Assembly (NCBI GenBank): GCA_050955105.1
Contig: JBPBQZ010000074.1
Location: 1-14,774, forward strand
Reading direction: 5' to 3'
Length of the DNA: 14,774 bases
From: JBPBQZ01 sp050955105
Lineage (GTDB): Bacteria > Pseudomonadota > Gammaproteobacteria > Burkholderiales > Burkholderiaceae
Program-made: the position numbers and the translations under genes
Part shown: positions 7,452-14,216 of the stretch, piece after piece
Layout: each line of letters starts with the position of its first letter
Numbering within the stretch: position 1 is the first letter of the stretch
The notes under the pieces: generated by a model
Databases searched by the model: none
The model's input: the letters and a program-made list of their open reading frames with translations, nothing else
Told to the model about the DNA's origin: nothing

Positions 7452-7587
7452 TCGATGGAAGCGACCGACGGGTTTGCGTGCGTCGAGCAGAAAAGCTGGC
7501 GGGAACGAGCTGACGGGGCGTCGGTACGTGCGGCGCCGCACACGCGCCGCACGAGACGTAGGAGGGCGAAGACAGCCGAGCGGCGCT
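7452..7587 (-). other. 136-base gap between arnT and the EmrE-like gene
   Basis: This is the longest gap inside an otherwise closely packed operon. It stays open in frame with the EmrE-like gene, but its translation is Arg/Pro-rich and unlike any protein. It contains overlapping inverted repeats (listed separately) and no T-run following them in the transcription direction. I see no convincing promoter. Confidence 0.5.
7527..7553. repeat. Overlapping inverted repeats (possible mRNA hairpin) between arnT and the EmrE-like gene
   Basis: CGTGCGGCG (7527-7535) and CGCCGCACG (7545-7553) are perfect 9-base inverted arms with a 9-base loop. Inside them GTGCGGC (7528-7534) and GCCGCAC (7535-7541) form a perfect 14-base palindrome, so two mutually exclusive structures are possible. 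There is no T-run after it on the minus strand, so it is not a standard Rho-independent terminator. It could be an mRNA stability or processing stem, or a chance GC-rich palindrome. Confidence 0.5.
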
Positions 7588-9303
7588 TCAAGAGCCGGAC
7601 TTTTCAACGATTACGCGGCGTGCGTCGGCGGCGATCAATTGCATCGGCACGCCGCGCGCCAGCATCCGTTTGTAGATATCGGGCGGCATCAGCGCCAGCG
7701 CGTGCGGATCGCTGTTCCAGCGTTCGATCCAGGCATCGAAAGTCGGCAGCCATTTTTGCGGTTCGACACGAATGCCGAAATCCAGTTCGTCCGGATGCGC
7801 GACCATGATCATCGTGTGGTCCAGGTAGAACGGCATGGTGTGGTCGAGTACACCGACCGAATAGAACGGCGTATTGGGCGGCAGGGTGGCCATGGCCGCC
7901 TTTACCGCGGGCACCAGCGACACGCCCGAACTCTGCTTGCCGAAAATCTCATGCGCATTGCCGGCCACCGAGACCGCCAGGAACCAGGCCGCGGCGAATA
8001 CCACCACCGCGCGCTGCGGTGCCGCCGCGTGGCGAGAGGCGGCGACGCGCGCTGACAGCCACACGCCAATCAGCAGGATCGCCAGCGCCACATAAACCCA
8101 GACCATGTATTCGCGATACAACAGGTTCGGTGTGCGCGCGTCGCCGGCGCGCGTGAGGAACCACGCGCCGAAACAGCCGGCCACCAGCAGCACCGCGTAT
8201 CCAGCCAGGTGCCGGCGCCATTGCACGGCGCCCAGGTTGGTGAGCCCCAGGCCGAGCAATAGCGCGACGGCGGGTGCGATCGGCAGCACATAAGAAACCA
8301 GCTTCGATTCCGAGACCGAGAAAAACACGAAGATCAGCAGCGCCCAGGTCACCAGCAAGATCGCTGGCGAAAAGCCGTTTGGCTGACGCGGCGCGCGCAG
8401 GGCCCGGAGCGTTGAACCGGGCAACAAGGAGATCCACGGCAGAAAGCCGACCAATACCACGGGCACGAAATAATAAAGCGGGCCGGTACGGTGGTGATCA
8501 GGATTCAGGAAGCGCCGCACATGCTCGTTGATGAAGAAGAAATCGAAGAACTCGGGGTTCTTGTGCTGTACGAGCAGAAACCAGGGCGCCGCGATGACCA
8601 GGAACAGCACAATGCCGCTTATAAGATAGAGCCGCTTCCACAGCGCCCAGTCGCGCGCCAGCAGTGTATAGAGGATCAACACCGCGCCCGGCAGCGCCAG
8701 GCCGATCAGGCCCTTGCTCAGTACGGCGAGCGCCATCGAGGCCCAGCAGACCAGCATCCAGCCGCGTACCGTGCGGCTGGCCAGTCCGGGCCGCTGTGCC
8801 AGCAGCAGCGCGCACAGCGTGATCGCCATCATGCACGACAAACCCATGTCGAGCGTATTGAAATGGCCCAGCAGGTTCCAGTAGGGCGAGGCCAGCAGAG
8901 CCAGCGCCGCCAGCAGCCCGGTCACCGGATTGAATACGCGACGGCCGGTAGCCCCGACCATCAGTACCGTAACGAAACCGCTCAGCGCCGTCCACAGCCG
9001 GGCCTGCCAGTCGCCGACGCCGAACACTGCGAAGGTCAGTGCATTGAGCCAGGTTTGCAGCGGTGGCTTCTCGAAATACTTGTAGCCGTTGTAGCGCGGC
9101 GTAATCCAGTCGCCGGTGTGCAACATCTCGCGGGCCATTTCCGCATAGCGGCCTTCATCGCTTGGAATCAGGTGACGAATATCGAGCTGCGCGAACCAGA
9201 GGATGGTGAACAGCACGAGCAGCAACAGCCACAAGCCCTTCGACATCAGCACCGGCGTACGTTGCGCTTCGGCGTCTGCCATGCCCTGCGGATCAAGGTT
9301 CAT
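7588..9303 (-). CDS. arnT: Undecaprenyl-phosphate-Ara4N:lipid A arabinosyltransferase ArnT
   Basis: A 571-residue polytopic GT-C-fold enzyme of family GT83 (PMT-like) that transfers Ara4N from undecaprenyl phosphate to lipid A phosphates on the periplasmic side of the inner membrane. The first membrane helix is at about 23-41. It is followed by the first periplasmic loop with LIPSDEGRYAEMAREM (D49, E50) and YFEKPPLQTW (E78-K79-P80-P81), the conserved active-site loop of ArnT enzymes. About a dozen further hydrophobic segments extend to residue 460, and a soluble C-terminal domain follows at about 465-571. The length fits the family (about 550 in enterobacteria). Its ATG overlaps the stop of the upstream Mth938-like gene by 4 bases, so it is second in the transcript. 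It confers charge reduction of LPS and polymyxin resistance in characterised relatives. Confidence 0.94.
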   Translation of the reverse strand: MNLDPQGMADAEAQRTPVLMSKGLWLLLLVLFTILWFAQLDIRHLIPSDEGRYAEMAREMLHTGDWITPRYNGYKYFEKPPLQTWLNALTFAVFGVGDWQARLWTALSGFVTVLMVGATGRRVFNPVTGLLAALALLASPYWNLLGHFNTLDMGLSCMMAITLCALLLAQRPGLASRTVRGWMLVCWASMALAVLSKGLIGLALPGAVLILYTLLARDWALWKRLYLISGIVLFLVIAAPWFLLVQHKNPEFFDFFFINEHVRRFLNPDHHRTGPLYYFVPVVLVGFLPWISLLPGSTLRALRAPRQPNGFSPAILLVTWALLIFVFFSVSESKLVSYVLPIAPAVALLLGLGLTNLGAVQWRRHLAGYAVLLVAGCFGAWFLTRAGDARTPNLLYREYMVWVYVALAILLIGVWLSARVAASRHAAAPQRAVVVFAAAWFLAVSVAGNAHEIFGKQSSGVSLVPAVKAAMATLPPNTPFYSVGVLDHTMPFYLDHTMIMVAHPDELDFGIRVEPQKWLPTFDAWIERWNSDPHALALMPPDIYKRMLARGVPMQLIAADARRVIVEKSGS

Positions 9304-9722
9304 CGATTCGCCCCGTCCGTCGGTACGAGCGGACTTGGCGTCTCGGTGGTCGGTTCGATCAGCAGCGCGGCGGCGACGCGGCGTCCTTCGCTGATCAGAA
9401 TGTTGTAGGTGCGGCAGGCGGCCTGGGTGTCCATGGTTTCGACGCCGATGCGGCGCGCGGTCAGCGTGGCGAACAGGCGCGGATGCGGGAAGCGCAATTT
9501 GGCACCGCTGCCGAATACCACCACTTCCGGCGCCAGCGCCGCCAACATTTCAAAATGACTGGCGTCGAGCGCTTCGAGCGTGCTGGGCGGCCACGCCTGC
9601 ACCGGTGTGTCGGCCATTACCAGCAGGCTATGTTCGAAGCGCTGCTGGTTGATTTCGATGTAACCGGCGCCGTAGCCGGTGACGGTATTCTGTTGCGGCG
9701 AGGCGTCTGGATGTAATTTCAC
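9300..9722 (-). CDS. Mth938-like (DUF498, NDUFAF3-type) domain protein
   Basis: A 140-residue small soluble protein. GYGAGYIEINQQRFEHSLLV, then PEVVVFGSGAKLRFP (near 74-88), a cysteine in TQAACRTYNIL and a closing EGRRVAAALL strand follow the layout of the Mth938/NDUFAF3 family. The human NDUFAF3 member assists complex I assembly; the bacterial function is not known to me. The start is taken as GTG (KLHPDASPQQ follows) because family members begin near here; the frame continues upstream only to a TTG at 9758, which would add 12 unconserved residues. GGAA lies 8 bases before the GTG. It is the first gene of the minus-strand operon, coupled to arnT by an ATGA overlap. Family recognition is from memory of the fold pattern, moderately sure. 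Confidence 0.8.
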   Translation of the reverse strand: MKLHPDASPQQNTVTGYGAGYIEINQQRFEHSLLVMADTPVQAWPPSTLEALDASHFEMLAALAPEVVVFGSGAKLRFPHPRLFATLTARRIGVETMDTQAACRTYNILISEGRRVAAALLIEPTTETPSPLVPTDGANR

Positions 9723-9958
9723 TAGGGAATTTCCGCTGGAAGACTGTCGGGACGCCAAGCGTGCGCGCGCGCGAAGCGCTGCCGAACTCTGTCATAATCG
9801 GCGAGATTATAACTTTGCCGCCTGAGTGCCGCCCATCGCGTTCCGTCGCGGCGGGCGCGTGCGATGCGCGGGACATGCTCGCTGTTCCGGATCCACGGGT
9901 TCCGACACGGCATGTGCCGCTGCACGACGCAATTCGGGCGCATCTTCGGTCGCTCGCC
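9723..9958. promoter_or_regulatory. Divergent promoter region between the arn operon and the alaA-hom-thrC operon
   Basis: These 236 bases lie between two divergent start codons and must hold, or be close to, promoters for both operons. The right-hand part (9815-9958) is GC-rich and shows no open frame of its own that I can support. An AT-rich patch at 9794-9813 stands out and includes a perfect inverted repeat and a TATAAT on the minus strand. No good TTGACA-like -35 element is found at 16-18 bases from it. Confidence 0.55.
9794..9810. repeat. Inverted repeat ATAATC-GGCGA-GATTAT in the divergent region
   Basis: Perfect 6-base arms (9794-9799 and 9805-9810) with a 5-base spacer, in the only AT-rich patch of the intergenic region. 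The right arm overlaps TATAAT read on the minus strand (9806-9811), a perfect -10 hexamer for the Mth938-arn operon. The left arm gives CATAAT on the plus strand toward alaA. It could be a back-to-back pair of -10 elements or a small operator; no -35 supports either reading strongly. Confidence 0.4.
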
Positions 9959-11185
9959 GTGAAATCCATTCAGAAATCCAATAAGCTGCTAAACGTTTGC
10001 TACGACATCCGCGGTCCGGTGCTCGACGCGGCGGCCCTGCTCGAAGAAGAGGGCCACCGCATCATCAAGTTGAACATTGGCAATCTGGCGCCGTTCGGTT
10101 TCGAGCCGCCCGACGAAATCATTCAGGACATGAAGAAGAACCTGGCGAATTCGGGCGGCTATTCCGATTCGAAGGGGATCTTCTCGGCGCGCACCGCGGT
10201 ACGGCAATATTGCCAGTTGAAGCGCATCGCGGACGTCGAAATCGACGATATCTATATCGGTAACGGTGTCTCCGAATTGATCGTCATGTCGATGCAGGCG
10301 CTGTTGAATGACGGCGACGAAGTGCTGTTGCCCAAACCGGATTATCCACTGTGGACCGCCGCGGTCAGTCTGTCGGGCGGCACGCCCGTGCATTACCTGT
10401 GCGACGAAAGCAACGGCTGGCTGCCGGATCTCGACGACATTCGCAGCAAGATCACCGAGAACACGCGCGCGCTGGTCATCATCAACCCGAATAATCCGAC
10501 TGGCGCCTTGTATCCGGACGCCTTGCTGCTGGAGATGATCGAACTGGCGCGTCAGCACGAGCTGATCCTGTTCGCCGACGAAATCTACGACAAGATCATC
10601 TATGACGGTGCCACGCACACGTCCGTGGGCGCCCTGTCCGATGATGTGCTCACTGTCACGTTCAACGGTTTGTCGAAGTCCTATCGCTCTTGCGGCTTCC
10701 GTGCCGGCTGGATGATCGTGTCGGGCGACAAGCGCCATGCGTCCGACTATATCGAGGGGCTCAACATGCTCGCCTCGATGCGCTTGTGCGCGAACGTGCC
10801 GGGCCAATTCGCGATTCAGACCGCCTTGGGCGGCCGGCAAAGCATTGAAGACCTGATCAAGCCGGGCGGCCGCCTGTATCGGCAACGTCAGATTGCCTAC
10901 GATCAATTGACGGCCATTCCCGGCGTGAGCGTGGTGAAGCCGCAGGCGGCGCTGTATATGTTCCCGCGCCTCGATCCGGCGGTCTATCCGATTGCCGACG
11001 ATCAGCAGTTCATTCTCGAATTGTTGCGCGAACAGCATGTGCTGGTGGTGCAGGGTACCGGCTTCAACTGGTCGAACCCCGACCACTTCCGCGTCGTGTT
11101 CCTGCCGAACAGCGATGATCTGACCGACTCGATCGGCCGCATCGGCAAGTTCCTCGATAACTACCGCAAGCGACATAGCGCCTGA
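9959..11185 (+). CDS. alaA: AlaA-type PLP-dependent aminotransferase (glutamate-pyruvate aminotransferase family)
   Basis: A 408-residue fold-type I class I/II aminotransferase, collinear with E. coli AlaA (405 residues), which makes alanine from pyruvate and glutamate. The GTG start (KSIQKSNKLLNVCYDIRGP follows) aligns residue for residue with the E. coli N-terminus and puts the PLP lysine at K240 in NGLSKSYRS, the same number as in E. coli. Other family features are KLNIGNLAPFGF, DYPLWTAAVSLSGG (128-141), NPNNPTGALY (176-185), FADEIYDK (205-212) and the phosphate-binding arginines in SKSYRSCGFRAGW. No clear ribosome site precedes the GTG; the frame stays open upstream to 9761 but that part is not conserved. 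It is followed by hom after 36 bases, an arrangement I recall from Burkholderiales. The alanine-forming activity is inferred from similarity. Confidence 0.9.
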   Translation: MKSIQKSNKLLNVCYDIRGPVLDAAALLEEEGHRIIKLNIGNLAPFGFEPPDEIIQDMKKNLANSGGYSDSKGIFSARTAVRQYCQLKRIADVEIDDIYIGNGVSELIVMSMQALLNDGDEVLLPKPDYPLWTAAVSLSGGTPVHYLCDESNGWLPDLDDIRSKITENTRALVIINPNNPTGALYPDALLLEMIELARQHELILFADEIYDKIIYDGATHTSVGALSDDVLTVTFNGLSKSYRSCGFRAGWMIVSGDKRHASDYIEGLNMLASMRLCANVPGQFAIQTALGGRQSIEDLIKPGGRLYRQRQIAYDQLTAIPGVSVVKPQAALYMFPRLDPAVYPIADDQQFILELLREQHVLVVQGTGFNWSNPDHFRVVFLPNSDDLTDSIGRIGKFLDNYRKRHSA

Positions 11186-11221
11186 GCGGCACTCTTTTTT
11201 ACGAACTTTTGGCGTATTCGA

Positions 11222-12547
11222 ATGGATGCAATCAAGGCCGGCCTGTTGGGTTTCGGTACCGTAGGCCGCGGCACGTTTGACGTGCTGCGGCGCAATCAGG
11301 ATGAGATTCGCCGGCGCGCCGGACGCGGCATCGAAATTACCCGCATCGCCGTACGCGACACCGCGCGTGCCCGGGCTTCGCTGGAAGCACTGGGCGGCGC
11401 GGTGCAGGCGAGCGTCGGCGACGACGTCTACGCGCTGGTCGACGATCCGTCGATCGATATCGTGATCGAAACCATCGGCGGCATCGAGCCGGCGCGCGCG
11501 CTGGTGCTGCGCGCATTGGCCAACGGCAAACACGTGGTCACCGCCAACAAGGCGCTGCTGGCGCTGCACGGCACGGAGATTTTCCAGGCCGCGCACGCGC
11601 GTGGCGTCATGGTGGCATTCGAGGCGGCGGTGGCGGGCGGCATCCCGATCATCAAGGCTCTGCGCGAAGGGCTTTCTGGCAATCGCATCGAATGGATCGC
11701 CGGCATCATCAACGGCACCACCAATTTCATCCTGTCGGAAATGCGCGAGCGCGGGCTCGATTTCGCCACGGCGCTGGCCGATGCGCAGCGGCTGGGTTAT
11801 GCGGAGGCCGATCCGACCTTCGATGTGGAAGGCGTCGATGCGGCGCACAAGCTTGCGCTGATGAGCGCCATTGCCTTCGGCGTGCCGATCAGCTTCGAGC
11901 GTGCTTACGTCGAAGGCATCAGCCGGCTCGACCCACTGGATATTCGTTATGCGGAAGAGTTGGGCTATCGCATCAAGCTGCTCGGCATTTCGCGACGCAC
12001 CGCCGACGGCATCGAATTGCGCGTGCATCCGACGCTGATCTCGGAGAAGAAGCTGCTGGCCAATGTCGAAGGCGCGATGAACGCGGTAGCCGTGCAGGGC
12101 GATGCAGTCGGCACCACGCTTTACTACGGCAAGGGCGCGGGTGCGGAGCCGACCGCTTCGGCGGTGGTGGCCGATCTGGTCGACGTGACGCGCTTGCATA
12201 CGGCCGACCCCGAGCACCGCGTGCCGCACTTGGCGTTCCAGCCCGATGCGCTGAACGATACGCCGGTGCTGCCGATCGAAGCGGTGCGCTGCCCGGCTTA
12301 CCTGCGCTTGCGCGTGGCCGACGTGGCGGGCGTGCTGGCGCAGATCACCCGGATCCTTGCGGCGCGTGACATCTCGATCGATGCCTTTATCCAGAAGCAA
12401 TCACGCGAGGGCGAGGGTGAAACCGACCTGGTGTTGACCACGCACGCGACAGTCGAACGCAATCTGCTTGAAGCCGTGGCGGAAATCGAAGCGATGCCGA
12501 CCGTGGTATCGCCGGTATCGCGCCTGCGCATGGAGACCCTCGGCTGA
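11222..12547 (+). CDS. hom: Homoserine dehydrogenase with C-terminal ACT domain
   Basis: A 441-residue monofunctional NAD(P)H-dependent enzyme that reduces aspartate semialdehyde to homoserine, the branch point to threonine and methionine. The nucleotide site is GFGTVG at 10-15, and VTANKALLA (106-114) holds the conserved N109-K110. The catalytic segment GYAEADPTFDVEGVDAAHK (192-210) contains E195, D201, D206 and K210, equivalent to yeast E208, D214, D219 and K223. Residues about 350-436 form an ACT domain (YLRLRVADVAGVLAQI), which usually mediates threonine feedback inhibition. The length is typical of the ACT-containing bacterial form. Its TGA overlaps the thrC ATG by one base (TGATG), so translation is probably coupled. 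No leader or attenuator is visible in the 36 bases upstream. Confidence 0.97.
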   Translation: MDAIKAGLLGFGTVGRGTFDVLRRNQDEIRRRAGRGIEITRIAVRDTARARASLEALGGAVQASVGDDVYALVDDPSIDIVIETIGGIEPARALVLRALANGKHVVTANKALLALHGTEIFQAAHARGVMVAFEAAVAGGIPIIKALREGLSGNRIEWIAGIINGTTNFILSEMRERGLDFATALADAQRLGYAEADPTFDVEGVDAAHKLALMSAIAFGVPISFERAYVEGISRLDPLDIRYAEELGYRIKLLGISRRTADGIELRVHPTLISEKKLLANVEGAMNAVAVQGDAVGTTLYYGKGAGAEPTASAVVADLVDVTRLHTADPEHRVPHLAFQPDALNDTPVLPIEAVRCPAYLRLRVADVAGVLAQITRILAARDISIDAFIQKQSREGEGETDLVLTTHATVERNLLEAVAEIEAMPTVVSPVSRLRMETLG

Positions 12548-14196
12548 TGAACTATGTATCGACCCGCGGCGCCGGCGTAGGCGACGGCCGCCGTTATGGC
12601 TTTTCCGATATTTTGCTGGCCGGCCTGGCGCCGGACGGCGGGCTGTTTTTGCCGGCGCGCTATCCGCGGCTGGGCGCCGATGACTTCGAGCGGCTGTCAC
12701 GGCTCGACTATGCGACGCTGGCATTCGAGATCGTGTCGCTGTTCTGCGACGACATCGCCCCGGAGGTGCTGCGCGACATCGTCTCGCGCACCTACCGCGC
12801 CGACGTGTTCGGCAACCTGCGCGATGGGCATGCGGCCGGCGCCGCGACACAGATTACGCCGCTGACGGTGCTGGGGCACGAGTCGGCTGCTGGTGCGTCA
12901 GGCGTGCCGGCGGCGGCTTCGTCCGCTGCATCGGCCGCGGCGGGTGCTGAAGCCCTCACCGCGCTGTCCTTGCTCGAATTGTCGAACGGACCGACGCTGG
13001 CGTTCAAAGACCTGGCGATGCAGCTGTTGGGCAATTTGTTCGAGCATGCGCTGGCCAAGGCCGGCGTGCATCTGAACATTCTCGGCGCGACTTCGGGCGA
13101 CACCGGCAGCGCGGCCGAATATGCGATGCGCGGCAAACGCGGCATCGACGTGTTCATGCTGTCGCCGCATGAAAAGATGAGCGCTTTCCAGCGCGCACAG
13201 ATGTATAGCCTGCAAGATCCGAACATCTTCAATCTTGCGGTGCGTGGCGTGTTCGACGACTGCCAGGACATCGTCAAGGCTGTGTCGAACGATCATGCGT
13301 TCAAGCAGCGCTACCAGATCGGCACCGTCAATTCGATCAACTGGGCGCGGGTGGTGGCGCAAATCGTTTACTACTTCAAAGGGTATTTCGCAGCCGTGGC
13401 GGCGCAGCGGGCCGCGGGCGCGGGCGCCGGCTCGGACAACGCGGCCGGCGGTGCCAACGCGGCCAACGCGGCCGGCGGTGCCGATGCCACGGCGCGCGCC
13501 TCGAACGAAGACGCCGCGCGTTGGCCCGAAGTGTCGTTCGCCGTCCCATCCGGCAATTTCGGCAACGTCTGTGCCGGGCATATCGCGCGCATGATGGGCT
13601 TGCCGATTCGCCGGCTGGTGGTGGCCACCAACGAAAACGACGTGCTCGATGAATTCTTTCGCAGCGGCCGCTATCGGGTGCGCGACGCGGCGGAAACCTA
13701 CGCGACCAGTAGCCCGAGCATGGACATCTCCAAGGCATCGAATTTCGAGCGCTTCGTGTTCGACTTGCTGGGCCGGCAACCCGAGCGGGTCGCGGCCTTG
13801 TTCCATGACGTCGAGCATGCGGGCGGCTTCGATCTGGGCCGCAGCGGCGACTTCGCACGCGTGGCCGAGTTCGGTTTCGTGTCGGGCCGCAGTACGCACG
13901 ACGATCGCGTGGCGACCATCCGCGATGTCTGGCAGCGTTACGGCAAGATGATCGATACGCATACCGCCGATGGCATCGCCGTAGCGCGCCGGCATCTGGA
14001 ACCGGGCATCCCGATGGTGGTGCTGGAAACCGCGCAGCCGGTGAAGTTCGGCGAGACGCTGCGCGCGGCATTGGGCGTCGATCCGGTGCGTCCGGCCGCT
14101 TTCGAAGGTATCGAAGCCTTGCCGCAACGCGTGGAAGTGGTGCCGGCCGATGTCGCGGTGATCAAGGCCTGCATCGCGCGTCACGCGGCTGGCTGA
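12547..14196 (+). CDS. thrC: Threonine synthase with two Ala/Gly-rich insertions
   Basis: A 549-residue PLP enzyme that converts O-phosphohomoserine to threonine. The N-terminus MNYVSTRG and the segment LLELSNGPTLAFKDLAMQ, with PLP lysine K154, are diagnostic. NILGATSGDTGSAAEYAMRG (177-196) and PSGNFGNVCAGH (334-345) are the cofactor phosphate-binding and core motifs. Burkholderia orthologues are about 480 residues; the excess lies in two low-complexity inserts. One is at about 112-139 (Ala/Ser/Gly), the other at about 286-326 (Ala/Gly/Asn, containing a DNA direct repeat). Both sit between conserved blocks, presumably as surface loops, and no catalytic block is broken. The ATG overlaps the hom stop by one base. 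No thrB gene (homoserine kinase) is in the window, so phosphohomoserine must come from elsewhere. Confidence 0.96.
   Translation: MNYVSTRGAGVGDGRRYGFSDILLAGLAPDGGLFLPARYPRLGADDFERLSRLDYATLAFEIVSLFCDDIAPEVLRDIVSRTYRADVFGNLRDGHAAGAATQITPLTVLGHESAAGASGVPAAASSAASAAAGAEALTALSLLELSNGPTLAFKDLAMQLLGNLFEHALAKAGVHLNILGATSGDTGSAAEYAMRGKRGIDVFMLSPHEKMSAFQRAQMYSLQDPNIFNLAVRGVFDDCQDIVKAVSNDHAFKQRYQIGTVNSINWARVVAQIVYYFKGYFAAVAAQRAAGAGAGSDNAAGGANAANAAGGADATARASNEDAARWPEVSFAVPSGNFGNVCAGHIARMMGLPIRRLVVATNENDVLDEFFRSGRYRVRDAAETYATSSPSMDISKASNFERFVFDLLGRQPERVAALFHDVEHAGGFDLGRSGDFARVAEFGFVSGRSTHDDRVATIRDVWQRYGKMIDTHTADGIAVARRHLEPGIPMVVLETAQPVKFGETLRAALGVDPVRPAAFEGIEALPQRVEVVPADVAVIKACIARHAAG
13438..13482 (+). repeat. 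18-base direct repeat with a 9-base partial unit inside thrC
   Basis: AACGCGGCCGGCGGTGCC occurs at 13438-13455 and again, identical, at 13465-13482, separated by AACGCGGCC (13456-13464), which is the first half of the unit. All units are multiples of three and encode NAAGGA-NAA-NAAGGA within the second low-complexity insertion of ThrC. The identity points to recent slippage or duplication. Confidence 0.9.
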
Positions 14197-14216
14197 TCCG
14201 CGCCTCTTGAAACGAC

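Larger units (their letters stand above)
1298..9722 (-). other. Predicted Mth938-arnT-arnE/F-arnBCA'A''D-bcp operon (lipid A Ara4N modification)
   Basis: Nine genes lie on one strand. Four junctions are ATGA overlaps (Mth938-arnT, arnB-arnC, arnC-arnA1, arnA1-arnA2), and there are gaps of 7 bases (arnA2-arnD), 33 bases (arnD-bcp), 75 bases (EmrE-like-arnB) and 136 bases (arnT-EmrE-like). The spacing and shared pathway support one transcript, possibly with internal starts in the two larger gaps. No response-regulator or sensor-kinase gene and no recognisable PmrA-type box is seen, which fits constitutive expression as reported for Burkholderia Ara4N genes. Single-transcript status is inferred. 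Confidence 0.7.

Noticed and set aside
7452..7607. Longer N-terminus (52 residues) for the EmrE-like gene from TTG at 7607
   Set aside because: The added residues are Arg/Pro-rich, unlike the family, and would overlap the end of arnT. The ATG at 7451 directly precedes the first membrane helix.
9723..9758. Upstream TTG start for the Mth938-like gene
   Set aside because: It adds 12 unconserved residues. The GTG at 9720-9722 fits the family length better.
9761..9958. N-terminal extension of the AlaA-like aminotransferase
   Set aside because: The frame is open, but the E. coli AlaA N-terminus aligns exactly from the GTG at 9959, placing the PLP lysine at the same number (240).
9989..12400. An 803-codon open frame on the minus strand, antisense to the aminotransferase and hom
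   Set aside because: It covers two well-recognised genes on the other strand. Its translation is His/Arg/Gln-rich with no family resemblance, the usual look of the antisense frame of a GC-rich gene.
12898..14184. A 428-codon open frame on the minus strand, antisense to thrC
   Set aside because: It lies wholly within thrC and has the composition of a mirror frame. thrC motifs are unmistakable on the plus strand.
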